64,000 bases of DNA. Source: Radicibacter daui. Lineage in GTDB: Bacteria > Pseudomonadota > Alphaproteobacteria > Radicibacterales > Radicibacteraceae. The notes beneath the pieces are model-generated. The model saw nothing but the letters and a program-made list of their open reading frames with translations, had not been told where the DNA came from and did not search any database. Where the stretch lies: positions 3,802,501 through 3,866,500 of the forward strand of contig CP131056.1 in NCBI GenBank assembly GCA_030657355.1. The letters run 5' to 3'. The stretch's first letter is position 1, and the number at the start of each line of letters is the position of its first letter. This document shows positions 47,466-56,829 of this stretch, one piece after another. The translations under genes and the position numbers were made by a program.

Positions 47466-48551
47466 ATGGCGCATTGCCCATCCTCAGATCTGCCCTATCT
47501 CGTCGTCGCGGATATTGACCGGCGCGAGTTCAACCGCATCGAGGATATCTTCCGTTACGATTTCCAGACGGTCTGGATGCGCGACGCCATGAGCATCACC
47601 AACCTCGTCCTGCCGGAGGGGCGGGTTGGCGTGGTTCTGGTCAGCGACAACCTGCCAAGAGCCGGCGCTGATTTTGTCGAGGCCCTGCGGCTCAACCCGG
47701 CCACTGCCGCCTCCCCTGTGGTGCTGATGGTGCAGAGCGCCCTGCGCCCGGGCGGAGAGCGTTTCAGCGAATTTGCCCCCGAAGCCATGCTGACCCGCCC
47801 GCTGCTGCCGACGGTTTTGCGGGCGACCGTCCAGCGGCTGATGCGCCGGAGCGTCCAGAAAAGCTGGCAGTCCCTCCGCCCCCGGCACCGGGAATTACTG
47901 GCCACCACGCTCAAGCTGTTTTCCGCCTTCGGGTCCGGCGCGGCCGGCGTGGTGGAGCTTGAGGTGCTGCGTCATGGCTCGCGGCTTCTGGTCGATGCCT
48001 GCTCCGACGGCCATGTCTCTGCCCTGCTGGACGCGCTGCGCCAGCATGACGACTACACCTGGGTTCACTCGACCCGGGTGGCCGCCCAGATGGTCATGTT
48101 CGGGCGCTATGTAGGCATGAGCCGGGGCGACCTCGAGCTGCTCGCCGAAGCCGGGCTGGTGCATGATATCGGCAAGCTCAAGGTGCCGCTCGCGGTCTTG
48201 AACAAGCAGGGCCCGCTCACCCCCGGCGAACGCGCCTCGATGGAAACGCATGTCGGCAGCGGAATGCGCCTCCTGGAGGCCCTGCCCGGCATCAGCCGGG
48301 AGGCCTCCCAGGTCACCGCGCGCCACCATGAAAGGCTGGACGGTACCGGCTATCCCTTCGGGCTGAAGGGCAGCGAGATCGACGAGGCGAGCCTGCTGGC
48401 AGCCCCTTGCGATGTCTATGTCGCGCTGACAGACCGGCGCTGTTACAAGCCCGCCTTCAGCAAGGATCAAGCCCTCTCGCACATGCGCGAAAGGGCGGGA
48501 TCCCATTTTGACGGCAAATTGCTCGACCGGTTTGCCGAAGTCGCGCTTTGA
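47466..48551 (+). CDS. Response regulator-like protein with REC and HD-GYP domains (copy 2)
   Basis: 361-residue paralogue of the upstream gene, colinear over its whole length from DLPYLVVADIDRREF to the identical ending AEVAL. It keeps the receiver aspartate (VSDNLPRAG), the lysine-to-arginine change (LTRPLLP) and the full HD-GYP motif set, including VHDIGKLKV and HHERLDGTGYP. ATG 47466 is chosen by alignment with copy 1; a longer frame opens at 47286 without homologous support. The linker loop around residues 150-165 is the most diverged. It ends 42 nt before the convergent Hpt gene. Confidence 0.87.
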   Translation: MAHCPSSDLPYLVVADIDRREFNRIEDIFRYDFQTVWMRDAMSITNLVLPEGRVGVVLVSDNLPRAGADFVEALRLNPATAASPVVLMVQSALRPGGERFSEFAPEAMLTRPLLPTVLRATVQRLMRRSVQKSWQSLRPRHRELLATTLKLFSAFGSGAAGVVELEVLRHGSRLLVDACSDGHVSALLDALRQHDDYTWVHSTRVAAQMVMFGRYVGMSRGDLELLAEAGLVHDIGKLKVPLAVLNKQGPLTPGERASMETHVGSGMRLLEALPGISREASQVTARHHERLDGTGYPFGLKGSEIDEASLLAAPCDVYVALTDRRCYKPAFSKDQALSHMRERAGSHFDGKLLDRFAEVAL

Positions 48552-48593
48552 GGCGCAGCCGCTCACCGGATACCGGGAGACAGGCCGGCACTC

Positions 48594-49139
48594 TCAGGCG
48601 GTCTGGAACTTGGCGATGGCCTGCTGCAAGGCCTTGACCAGCGCCTGGCCGATCTCACCGCCATCGCCGGTGATGTTCTGCAGCAGCACCACGCGGATGG
48701 CGTCGCAATGCGCCTTGATGACGAGCAGGCGCTCGTCGCTGATGGCGCTTTCATTCTCGGTGAAGCGGAAGAGCGAGCTGGCAAAGCTGGTAACCAGCGG
48801 ATAACCGAAGGTACCCCCCTGTCCACGCAGCTCATGCGCGATGCGGCTGATCTTGCGCACAGCTTCCTGGCGCACGTCGCCGGCACCGGCCGACGCCTCG
48901 CGGTAGAACTCCAGCAGCTCATCCAGCGTGGTACGCGCCCATTCCGCATAACGCGCTGCAGCTTCAGCCAGCTCGGCTTCGGCCTTCTCCAGCGCCGCGC
49001 GCGAAAAACCACCTTCCTCGCCCGGCGGCAAGGGAGACTGGCCGGCGGTGACCTTGGCCTTCAGCTTGTTGCGCGGCTTGAAAATGCGCGTCTTGGCCTG
49101 CGGCTTGGCCGGCGGCTGGCCCTGCTTGTCGTCACTCAT
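48594..49139 (-). CDS. Hpt-domain phosphotransfer protein
   Basis: 181-residue protein. A lysine/proline-rich N-terminus (about residues 1-45) is followed by a helical segment and the phosphotransfer motif RIAHELRGQGGTFGY with histidine about H102. This is the AHxLKG-type helix of Hpt domains. GAGGTGG precedes the ATG at 49139. It overlaps the response-regulator stop by 8 nt, so the two are coupled. No histidine kinase is in the window, so the phosphodonor must be elsewhere. Confidence 0.8.
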   Translation of the reverse strand: MSDDKQGQPPAKPQAKTRIFKPRNKLKAKVTAGQSPLPPGEEGGFSRAALEKAEAELAEAAARYAEWARTTLDELLEFYREASAGAGDVRQEAVRKISRIAHELRGQGGTFGYPLVTSFASSLFRFTENESAISDERLLVIKAHCDAIRVVLLQNITGDGGEIGQALVKALQQAIAKFQTA

Positions 49140-49686
49140 AAACCACCTCGCAGTCTGCTTCCGTCTGCTCGCGCCGTTCGGGGCCATTATACCCCGCCAG
49201 CCTTGTGCGACGGCGGTCCGGGCCAAAATAGGTTTCCGACCGGATGAAGGGGCGCGGGCGCTCGATCACCGCTTCGATCTTCTTGGCAACGGAACTGACC
49301 GAGAAGGGCTTGGCCAGGAACTCCGTCACCCCCAGATCGCGGGCCCGCGCCAGCGCGTCGCGGTCGACAAATCCGGAAATCATGATAACCGGCAGGAACC
49401 GGTCCGGTGAATCCTTGCTCATGCGGATCCATTTGAGCAGGCCGAACCCGTCCACCGGCTCCATCAGCATGTCGGTAATGACAAAATCCACGCCCAGCGC
49501 GCCGGCGCGCTCGGGCGACATGCTCATCAGTTGCAGGTAATCGACCGCTTCCTTGCCGTCCTTGAACTTGGAGACCTTGCCGCATCCCAGCGACTGCAGC
49601 ACCCCGAACAGCACTGATCGAATGTAGTCGTTATCTTCCACCACCATCACCGAGACGGCTGAGAAGTCATACCTGAAAGCCGCCAT
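49132..49686 (-). CDS. Response regulator with YFGPDRRR tail
   Basis: 184-residue single-receiver protein. The acidic pair E17/D18 (VVEDND), phospho-acceptor D72 (VITDMLMEP), S104 (MISGF) and K126 (LAKPF) are all present, so it should be phosphorylatable. A 40-residue C-terminal tail with YFGPDRRR and GPERR is seen in several alphaproteobacterial receivers. It has no DNA-binding domain. It is upstream of and coupled to the Hpt gene, and both converge on the HD-GYP pair, suggesting a phosphorelay linked to cyclic di-GMP. Confidence 0.87.
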   Translation of the reverse strand: MAAFRYDFSAVSVMVVEDNDYIRSVLFGVLQSLGCGKVSKFKDGKEAVDYLQLMSMSPERAGALGVDFVITDMLMEPVDGFGLLKWIRMSKDSPDRFLPVIMISGFVDRDALARARDLGVTEFLAKPFSVSSVAKKIEAVIERPRPFIRSETYFGPDRRRTRLAGYNGPERREQTEADCEVVYE

Positions 49687-49801
49687 GCGACACAGTTCCC
49701 CCGCTGTCACCCAGGGCGAGTGAGCTACCTTCCAGCCAGCGCCTCAATCGACACGATACCGGCACAATGGATCGCACATAATTGGCATAACTGCCTTAAA
49801 A

Positions 49802-49845
49802 AAAAGAAACCCTGCGCGAGCAAATGCTCGCGCAGGGTTTCTTTT
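49802..49845 (-). terminator. Terminator of ahcY
   Basis: A 21-bp perfect stem around a 2-nt loop (arms AAAAGAAACCCTGCGCGAGCA and its complement) lies 31 nt after the ahcY stop, with T-runs on both strands. It separates ahcY from the response-regulator gene transcribed in the same direction. Confidence 0.88.
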
Positions 49846-49876
49846 GACTGCCGGTTGATCGCCCCGGCAGCACCGA

Positions 49877-51166
49877 TCAGTAGCGGTAGTGATCCGGCTT
49901 GAACGGGCCGGCGCTTTCCACACCGATGTAGTCAGCCTGCTCCTTGGAGAGGGTGCTCAGCTTCACGCCCAGCTTGGCGAGGTGCAGCTTGGCAACCTTC
50001 TCGTCCAGGTGCTTCGGCAGCACATAGACCTGACGGTCATACTTGGCATGGTTCAGCCACAGCTCGATCTGGGCCAGCACCTGGTTGGTGAAGCTGGCGG
50101 ACATCACGAAGCTCGGGTGGCCGGTGGCGCAGCCGAGATTCACGAGGCGGCCTTCGGCGAGCAGGATGATGCGCTTGCCATCGGCAAACTCGACCTCGTC
50201 CACCTGCGGCTTGACGTTGTGCCACTTGAGGTTACGCAGCGCGCCAACCTGGATTTCGCTGTCGAAGTGACCGATGTTGCAGACGATCGCACGGTCCTTC
50301 ATCTGGCGCATGTGATCGACGGTGATGACATCGATGTTGCCGGTGCAGGTGACGAAGATGTCGCCGAGCGGAGCGGCCTCTTCCATGGTCACGACCTGAT
50401 AGCCTTCCATCGCCGCCTGCAGTGCGCAGATCGGGTCGATTTCGGTGACCATCACGCGGGCGCCCTGGCTGCGCAGGCTCTCGGCCGAGCCCTTGCCCAC
50501 ATCGCCATAACCGGCAATGACGGCAACCTTGCCGGCCAGCATCACGTCGGTGGCGCGCTTGATGCCGTCAACGAGGCTTTCGCGGCAGCCATAGAGGTTG
50601 TCGAACTTCGACTTGGTGACGCTGTCATTGACGTTGATGGCCGGCACCTTGAGCGTGCCCTTCTTGGCCATCTCGTAGAGACGGTGCACACCCGTGGTGG
50701 TCTCTTCGGAGATGCCCTTGATGTCGTCGAGCAGCTTGGGGAACTTGTCGTGCATGACCTGGGTCAGGTCACCGCCATCATCGAGGATCATGTTCGGAAC
50801 CCAGCCGTTCGGGCCCTCGATGGTCTTCTCGATGCACCACCAGAACTCTTCCTCGCTCATGCCCTTCCAGGCGAAGACGGGGATGCCGGCAGCGGCAATC
50901 GCTGCGGCAGCCTGGTCCTGGGTCGAGAAGATGTTGCAGGAGGACCAGCGCACTTCAGCACCCAGCGCCGTCAGCGTCTCGATGAGAACGGCGGTCTGGA
51001 TGGTCATGTGCAAGCTGCCGGCGATGCGGGCGCCCTTCAGCGGCTGGGACTTGCCGAACTCCGCACGCAGCGCCATGAGGCCCGGCATTTCGGTTTCGGC
51101 GATGGTGATCTCCTTGCGACCCCAGTCGGCAAGCGAGAGATCCTTGACCTTGAAATCCTCGGCCAT
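49877..51166 (-). CDS. ahcY: Adenosylhomocysteinase
   Basis: 429-residue enzyme that hydrolyses S-adenosylhomocysteine to homocysteine and adenosine, recycling the product of all SAM-dependent methylations. It uses tightly bound NAD. Motifs: [41 protein letters not shown] with the catalytic lysine, NAD site [12 protein letters not shown]-type ([20 protein letters not shown]), and the C-terminal PDHYRY that closes the tetramer active site. A palindromic operator candidate lies upstream. It is a single-gene unit. Confidence 0.96.
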   Translation of the reverse strand: MAEDFKVKDLSLADWGRKEITIAETEMPGLMALRAEFGKSQPLKGARIAGSLHMTIQTAVLIETLTALGAEVRWSSCNIFSTQDQAAAAIAAAGIPVFAWKGMSEEEFWWCIEKTIEGPNGWVPNMILDDGGDLTQVMHDKFPKLLDDIKGISEETTTGVHRLYEMAKKGTLKVPAINVNDSVTKSKFDNLYGCRESLVDGIKRATDVMLAGKVAVIAGYGDVGKGSAESLRSQGARVMVTEIDPICALQAAMEGYQVVTMEEAAPLGDIFVTCTGNIDVITVDHMRQMKDRAIVCNIGHFDSEIQVGALRNLKWHNVKPQVDEVEFADGKRIILLAEGRLVNLGCATGHPSFVMSASFTNQVLAQIELWLNHAKYDRQVYVLPKHLDEKVAKLHLAKLGVKLSTLSKEQADYIGVESAGPFKPDHYRY

Positions 51167-51246
51167 GGCTTGAACTCCGGTAACAATGTGGAATGGGCGA
51201 ATTTATCTGACGCCGGGTTTATCAGCCCGGCCGGCCCGTTTCAAGC

Positions 51247-51262
51247 ATAAAGATATCTTTAT
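51247..51262. promoter_or_regulatory. Perfect palindrome upstream of ahcY (SahR-like candidate)
   Basis: ATAAAGATATCTTTAT is a perfect 16-bp palindrome 80 nt upstream of the ahcY start, in an AT-rich island. An ArsR-family SAH-responsive regulator (SahR) is known to control ahcY in proteobacteria, and this is the kind of site it could bind. The link is inference. A GCCGGG/CCCGGC hairpin (51212-51231) lies in the leader. Confidence 0.5.
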
Positions 51263-51277
51263 ATATCAGATCTGCTT

Positions 51278-52669
51278 CTATGCGGCAGGCTGCAACCCCT
51301 TGAGCGCCCGCTCGCGCCACAAGGTGCGATAGCCCTCAAGACCGGCGAGCGCAGAAGGGGCATAACGCGTGCCGTCTTCACGTGCCGGCCGATGGTCGAG
51401 ACCGAGCGCAAGCAGTGCCGCGCCGGCCGTGGTGCCGGTGGAGCCCGGCAGTGCCTGCACCTCCCGCCCGCACAAGGCGGCAAGCACGGTGCAGAACCAG
51501 GCATTGCGCGCCAGCGGCCCTTCAACCAGCACCGGCCCGCCCGCCCCTGTCAGGTTCAGGCACTCATCGGCGCTAAGCGCCAGCGACAAGGCCGCCGCCG
51601 CCGTCCGCTCGGCTGAGGAAAGACTGGAGACCGGCTGGCTCCACCCGCCCCTGGCGGCCGGAAAAGGCCCGACGCCCGGCGCAAAGCCGGCAAAAGCCAT
51701 CACCCCACGTGCGATCATCGCCGTCAGCACAGCGTCATCGAAAGGTGCCGGTTCGGCGCCGGCCATCATCGCATCCCATTCCCGCCCCGCCATGAAGCGG
51801 GCACAGGGAACCGCGCGGCCAAGCGCATCGACATTGGCAAGGCAGTCGCGTGTACGCTCCAGCGTCGCCAGGCTGCCGCCGACGGAAAACAGCACCGCCC
51901 AGGTGCCGGTCGAAAAGACGGCAAAGGGTGCAGGGCGGCTCAGCACATGCGGCAACAGCGTGGCGTTGCTGTCATGGATGCCGCAGACAATCCGGCAATC
52001 CGCCGGCAGGCCGCAGCGCCGGGCAATCTCCGGCAGGACCGGGCCCAGCGTATCTGCCGCCGGCCTTACCGGCGGCAACAGATGCTCCCAGCCCATCTTG
52101 CGCACCAGTGAGGAAGGCTCGCCGCTGCGCAGATCCCAGAGGTCGGTGTGGCAGCCAAGCGAGGTCACCTCGCTCGCCATCACCCCCGACAGGCGCCAGG
52201 CCCAGTATTGCGGATAGGCAAGAAAGGCTGTTGCCCGGGAAAAGGCTTCCGGCCAAAGCCGCTGCTGCCAGTAAAGCTGGCGCGCAAGATTGAGGCCCGA
52301 GGGCAGGCGCGCGGCATAGGTCTCGGCAAAGTCCGGCCGGATCGCCTCATAGTCGGCAGCAAACTCATCCGGCCCGTCATGCTCGTAATCGAGCACGGGC
52401 AGCACCGGCCCCGCCGCATCCACCAGCACGCCCGAGGCGCCATGGGTGGTGACGCTGATGGCACCGATCTGCGCATCGCGCGCAAGCTGGGCTAGGCCAT
52501 CCAGCAGCCAGTTCCACAGGCCTTCCACATCAAAATGCGGATAGGGGCCGGTGCCAACCGGCTGGTTGGGACGGGTCAGCAGACGGCGCTCGGCGAGCGT
52601 TGCGGCATCGACCAGCGCCAGCTTGACGTTGGTCTTGCCGATATCGAGCACGGCAATGGCACGGGTCAT
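51278..52669 (-). CDS. rhaK: L-rhamnulose/rhamnose kinase (FGGY family)
   Basis: 463-residue sugar kinase. The ATP-site start AIAVLDIGKTNVKLALVD, the substrate region THGASGVLVD, the second phosphate loop FSTGTWAVLFSVGG and the adenosine motif GSTGTTAGAALLALG mark FGGY kinases. In Rhizobium leguminosarum, RhaK is the kinase of the rha locus and is also needed for transporter activity. Last gene of the seven-gene operon, 12 nt after rhaU. ATG 52669. Confidence 0.9.
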   Translation of the reverse strand: MTRAIAVLDIGKTNVKLALVDAATLAERRLLTRPNQPVGTGPYPHFDVEGLWNWLLDGLAQLARDAQIGAISVTTHGASGVLVDAAGPVLPVLDYEHDGPDEFAADYEAIRPDFAETYAARLPSGLNLARQLYWQQRLWPEAFSRATAFLAYPQYWAWRLSGVMASEVTSLGCHTDLWDLRSGEPSSLVRKMGWEHLLPPVRPAADTLGPVLPEIARRCGLPADCRIVCGIHDSNATLLPHVLSRPAPFAVFSTGTWAVLFSVGGSLATLERTRDCLANVDALGRAVPCARFMAGREWDAMMAGAEPAPFDDAVLTAMIARGVMAFAGFAPGVGPFPAARGGWSQPVSSLSSAERTAAAALSLALSADECLNLTGAGGPVLVEGPLARNAWFCTVLAALCGREVQALPGSTGTTAGAALLALGLDHRPAREDGTRYAPSALAGLEGYRTLWRERALKGLQPAA

Positions 52670-52681
52670 CAACAGGGCCGT

Positions 52682-53020
52682 TCAGCGCATGTGGAAGACG
52701 GGCACAAGCGGCGTTGCCACCGGCTCGTTATCGCCATGGGTCAGCATGATATCCGCCATGTGCGCCCACCAGCGTTTCATCACCGCCGTCTCCGGCAGCG
52801 CGGCCATGGTGTGATCGAGCCGCCGCCACAGCACACCGATGAGCGCATTGCTCGCCTCATCCAGAAAGATCGAATAGTCGGTGACCCCGGCGCCGTGCAG
52901 CAGATCGACCAGTTCCGGCCAGATCTCGTCATGCCGACGGCGATATTCCTCAAGGCAGCCGGGGTTCAGCTGCATGCGGAAGGCATATTTCTCGCGGCCA
53001 TTTTCGATGATGACAGTCAT
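52682..53020 (-). CDS. rhaU: L-rhamnose mutarotase
   Basis: 112-residue ferredoxin-like enzyme (RhaM/YiiL family) that interconverts alpha and beta anomers of L-rhamnose. [26 protein letters not shown] is the family signature; the catalytic histidine is in RRRHDEIW. Its ATG overlaps the stop of the upstream permease gene by 4 nt. Placed between transporter and kinase, as in Rhizobium. An equivalent name is rhaM. Confidence 0.92.
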   Translation of the reverse strand: MTVIIENGREKYAFRMQLNPGCLEEYRRRHDEIWPELVDLLHGAGVTDYSIFLDEASNALIGVLWRRLDHTMAALPETAVMKRWWAHMADIMLTHGDNEPVATPLVPVFHMR

Positions 53021-54054
53021 CGCTTCGCCCTGCCCGATACGCCCTGCCAGCGCCGCGCCAGCTTGCGAATGCCGATCGGCAGCGCGATGACGCCGATGAG
53101 CAGCAGCCCGACGAAGATGGACATGACGATGCCCGGAACGTTGAGCAGGCCGAAGCCGAAGGTCACAAGCCCCATGACAAAGGCGGCGATAACGACGCCA
53201 ACAATGGTGCCCGAACCGCCCATGATGCTGACACCGCCCAGCACCACCATCGTGACCACCTCAAGCTCCCACCCCAGCGCGATGGAAGGCCGGGTGGAGC
53301 CGACACGGGCCGTCAGCAGGATGGAAGCAATGCCGCTGGCAAGCCCCGTCAGCAGAAAGAGCGAGAAACGTACCTTCTGCACCCGCACGCCGGAAAAGAG
53401 CGCCGCCACCGGATTGTTGCCGACAGCAAAGATCTGCCGGCCAAAGACCGTCTTGTGCAAGAGAAGGCCGAACAGGAAGGCCAGCACGGCAAACAGCGCC
53501 AGCTCGAACGAGAACACCCACCACACATATCCCTGGCCGAACCAGGCAAAGCTGGAGGGGTAATTGCGATAGACCCCGTCACCGAGCGCGATGTAGCAGA
53601 TGCCGCGAAAGAGGCTCATCGTACCGATGGTGACGACGATGCTGGGCAGCTGGAAACGGGTGATGAGAAAGCCGTTGAAAGCGCCCGCCGCAAGGCCGGT
53701 CAACAGGCCCACCGCCACCAGCCCCGGCGTGCCGACACCGGCCTCGGCCGCGGCCCCCATGGTCACAGAGGCAAGCGCAATGATCGAGGCGACGGACAGG
53801 TCGATATCGCCGGCGATGATCAAGAGCGCCATGGCGAGCGCGATGATCGCCTTTTCGGTGAAGTTGAAGGTGGCGTCGCTCAGGTTCCACGGATCGAGGA
53901 AATAGGGCGAAGCGAAGGAGTTGATGAGGAAGATGCCGATGGCGACCGCCAGCAGCAGCACCTCCCAGCGCATCCAGCGCCGCCAGCCGAGATCGAGCCG
54001 GTCCGGCAGGGTGCCGGGCGACCCGGCCAGGGTATCGAGCGTATGGTCGGTCAT
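53017..54054 (-). CDS. rhaQ: Rhamnose ABC transporter permease
   Basis: 345-residue RbsC-type permease with about ten hydrophobic segments, including [20 protein letters not shown], a hallmark of CUT2 sugar permeases. It is one of two non-identical permeases in the operon, with ATGA overlaps on both sides (rhaP upstream, rhaU downstream). The partner is rhaP; the pair probably forms a heterodimeric channel. Confidence 0.9.
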   Translation of the reverse strand: MTDHTLDTLAGSPGTLPDRLDLGWRRWMRWEVLLLAVAIGIFLINSFASPYFLDPWNLSDATFNFTEKAIIALAMALLIIAGDIDLSVASIIALASVTMGAAAEAGVGTPGLVAVGLLTGLAAGAFNGFLITRFQLPSIVVTIGTMSLFRGICYIALGDGVYRNYPSSFAWFGQGYVWWVFSFELALFAVLAFLFGLLLHKTVFGRQIFAVGNNPVAALFSGVRVQKVRFSLFLLTGLASGIASILLTARVGSTRPSIALGWELEVVTMVVLGGVSIMGGSGTIVGVVIAAFVMGLVTFGFGLLNVPGIVMSIFVGLLLIGVIALPIGIRKLARRWQGVSGRAKR

Positions 54055-55031
54055 GACTGGGCCTGTGCTTCGCGCAGGATAAGGCGTCCACGGCGGCGAC
54101 CGCTGCGGGCATTGATGATGACGGCGGCGATGATGACCCCGCCGGAAATAGCCATCTGCCAGAAGGGCGAGACGCCGATGACCGGCAGCGCATTCTTGGT
54201 GATGCCGAGGAAGAGAGCGCCCAGAACAGCGCCCCCCACGGTGCCAATGCCCCCGGCAATGCTGACACCGCCGATGACGCAGGCCGCAATCACATCAAGC
54301 TCGAAGCCGCCGGCGATATCGACATAGGCAACAGCATAGCGCGACACCCAAAGGTAACCGCAGAGCCCGGCCAGAAGGCCGCTCATCACATAAGCGGCAA
54401 ACTGCGTGCGCCCGACATCGAGCCCGGCATAGACCGCCGCCGTCGGATTGCCGCCCACGGCATAGAAGGCACGGCCAAGCCGGGTCCAGGCGATGGCGGC
54501 CGCCACCAGCAGGACGATCACGATTGCCGTCCAGGCAAGGAGCGGCAGACCGAGAAACTCGACACGCGGCAGGCCGATGAAGGCCGGGCTCATCTGATGG
54601 GCATTGATCCACGCCCCGCCGGAAAGCAGGAAGATGGTGCCGCGATAGATGGAAAGCGTGCCGAGCGTCACCACGATGGAGGGGATGCCGACACGCCAGA
54701 CCAGCAGACCGTTGACGACGCCGAGCGCGCCGCCGACCACCAGTGTCAGCAGCAACAGAACCGGCATCGGGATGGCAGGATTGGCGGCATTGACCATCGC
54801 CACCACCATGCCCGAGAGGGCAAGGTTGGCAGCAACGGAAAGGTCGATACAGCGCGTCATGATGACGGCCATCTGCCCCAGCGCCAGCATCATCAGGATG
54901 GAGGTATCGGTAAAGACCTGGGCGAGGTTGCCCGGCGTCACGAACTCCGGCGCACGCAGGCCGATGAGCGCGATGAGCGCGATGACGACCAGCGCCAGCA
55001 GGAATTCGCGGTTACGGATGAGGGGCTGCAT
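54051..55031 (-). CDS. rhaP: Rhamnose ABC transporter permease
   Basis: 326-residue CUT2 permease with the motif MTRCIDLSVAANLALSGMV and about nine to ten helices. ATG 55031 follows AGGAG at 8 nt and overlaps the end of the ATPase gene by 20 nt; a longer frame from 55112 is rejected. Pairs with rhaQ. Confidence 0.9.
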   Translation of the reverse strand: MQPLIRNREFLLALVVIALIALIGLRAPEFVTPGNLAQVFTDTSILMMLALGQMAVIMTRCIDLSVAANLALSGMVVAMVNAANPAIPMPVLLLLTLVVGGALGVVNGLLVWRVGIPSIVVTLGTLSIYRGTIFLLSGGAWINAHQMSPAFIGLPRVEFLGLPLLAWTAIVIVLLVAAAIAWTRLGRAFYAVGGNPTAAVYAGLDVGRTQFAAYVMSGLLAGLCGYLWVSRYAVAYVDIAGGFELDVIAACVIGGVSIAGGIGTVGGAVLGALFLGITKNALPVIGVSPFWQMAISGGVIIAAVIINARSGRRRGRLILREAQAQS

Positions 55032-56646
55032 GAGCCTGCTCCTGACTGGCAGTACCGGAGGTGGAAGCCGCGCCTTCGTTGCCGGTCGCCGCACGCACCA
55101 GCGTTTCGGCATCGAGGCCGCCGCGCTCGAAAGCGCCGACGATGCGACCTTCGCGCATCACCATCACCCGGTCGGACATGCCGAGAATTTCGGGAATTTC
55201 AGAGGAAACCATGATGACGCTGAGCCCCTGGGCCGCCAGCTCGCTCATGAAACCATGGATCGCGGCCTTGGAGCCGACATCGACACCCTTGGTCGGCTCA
55301 TCGAGGATGATGACGCGCGGCCCCATGGCGAGCCACTTGCCGATCACCACCTTCTGCTGGTTGCCGCCGGAAAGCGTGCCCACTTCCTGCGACAGGCTGT
55401 GGGCTTTGAGCTGCAGGCGCCGTGCGTAGCCGCGCGCAAGATCGAACTGCTCGGCCATGCGCACGAAGCCGGAATGCGAGATTCGGCCAAGCGACGGGAG
55501 CGCGATATTCTCGAACACCGGCAATTGCAGCACGACGCCCTGCCGCCCGCGCTCCTCCGGCACATAGACAAGGCCGGCTTCCAGCGCCTCGCGCGGGTGC
55601 GTGCAACGATAAGGCTGACCGCCCAGCGTCACCGACCCGCTGCTCGTGGCCGTTATGCCAAAAAGCGCCTGCATCACCTCGCTGCGCCCGGCACCGACAA
55701 GGCCGTAGAAGCCGAGAATTTCGCCCTTGCGCAGAGTGAAGGAGATATCTGCAAACTCGGTGGGGTGGCAGAGGCCTTCCACCGCCAGCACCGCCTCGCC
55801 GGGTTCGGTCTCGATCTTGGGGAAAACCTGATCGACGGTGCGGCCCACCATCAGACGGATGAGATGGTTGGTATCGGCATTGGCCATCAGGCCAAAGCCG
55901 ACCGACTTGCCGTCGCGGAACACGGTGTAGCGGTCAGCGACGCGGAAGACTTCCTCGAACTTGTGGCTGATGAAGAGGATCGCCTTGCCTTCGGCCTTCA
56001 GCGTATCGACGATGGCGTAAAGCTCCTCCACCTCCTTGTGGGAGAGCGAAGCCGTCGGCTCGTCCATGATGACGATCTTGGCATCCACCGACAGGGCGCG
56101 GGCAATCGCCACCAGATGCTTGCGGGCAATGCCAAGGTCGCGCAGGCGCGTATCGGGATGGATATCGGTTTCGAGCCGCGCGAAGATTTCACGCGTGCGC
56201 TCGCGCATCAGCTTCCAGTCCACGAAGCCCCAGCGCGTGCGCGGCTGCTGGCCCATGAAGATGTTCTCGGCCACCGTCAGTTCGTCGAACAGCACCGTTT
56301 CCTGATGGATGGCGGTGATGCCGCGGCGCATGGCGTCTTCGGCGCCATCGAAGGTAACGGCCTCGCCTTCCAGCAGGATCTGCCCTTCATCGGGCTGATA
56401 GATGCCGGTGAGCGTTTTGACGAGGGTAGATTTTCCGGCGCCGTTTTCGCCGATGAGCGCGGTCACCTGCCCCGGATAAAGGGCAAGGTCCACACCGTCG
56501 AGCGCCCGCACGCCTGGAAAGGATTTGGCGATGCCCCGCATGAAAAGGAGCGGCGCCGGCTCTCCCGGCATCACCGGAAAAGGCTGTGACGCCTGGGCCT
56601 CGCCTGGCCCCTCGCCGGAGGGCTTCTGAGCGGAAACAGTCACCAT
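55012..56646 (-). CDS. rhaT: Rhamnose ABC transporter ATP-binding protein (double ATPase)
   Basis: 544-residue CUT2-type ATPase with two nucleotide-binding domains: Walker A GENGAGKST and signature-like GIARKHLVAIARAL in the first, and a degenerate Walker A region (GLVGAGRSE) with signature LSGGNQQKV and VIILDEPTKGVD in the second. A 30-residue proline-rich N-terminus precedes the first domain. ATG 56646 is chosen; the frame above it to 56733 lacks homology. It follows rhaS after 183 nt and a hairpin. Named as in R. leguminosarum; not the E. coli RhaT symporter. Confidence 0.9.
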   Translation of the reverse strand: MVTVSAQKPSGEGPGEAQASQPFPVMPGEPAPLLFMRGIAKSFPGVRALDGVDLALYPGQVTALIGENGAGKSTLVKTLTGIYQPDEGQILLEGEAVTFDGAEDAMRRGITAIHQETVLFDELTVAENIFMGQQPRTRWGFVDWKLMRERTREIFARLETDIHPDTRLRDLGIARKHLVAIARALSVDAKIVIMDEPTASLSHKEVEELYAIVDTLKAEGKAILFISHKFEEVFRVADRYTVFRDGKSVGFGLMANADTNHLIRLMVGRTVDQVFPKIETEPGEAVLAVEGLCHPTEFADISFTLRKGEILGFYGLVGAGRSEVMQALFGITATSSGSVTLGGQPYRCTHPREALEAGLVYVPEERGRQGVVLQLPVFENIALPSLGRISHSGFVRMAEQFDLARGYARRLQLKAHSLSQEVGTLSGGNQQKVVIGKWLAMGPRVIILDEPTKGVDVGSKAAIHGFMSELAAQGLSVIMVSSEIPEILGMSDRVMVMREGRIVGAFERGGLDAETLVRAATGNEGAASTSGTASQEQAHAAPHP

Positions 56647-56797
56647 GAAACGACACCAGAAATCGCTTGAAAGCGCTACGGCCACCCGGGTTTGCCGGAG
56701 CCGGCGGAAGCCGGGCGCAGCAGAGTGGGGCAAGGGCCGCAGAGGGCACTGGCCGGAAGGCGGACACTCCCCCTTCCGGCAGCACCGACATTTGAAA

Positions 56798-56821
56798 GGG
56801 GCGGCCCCGAAGGGCCGCTCC
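56798..56821 (-). terminator. Hairpin between rhaS and rhaT, likely attenuator
   Basis: Stem GGAGCGGCCC / GGGCCGCCCC with a TTCG loop on the minus strand, followed only by TTT. It lies directly downstream of the binding-protein gene, where it would favour rhaS over the rest of the operon. Confidence 0.6.
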
Positions 56822-56829
56822 GGTCAGGA

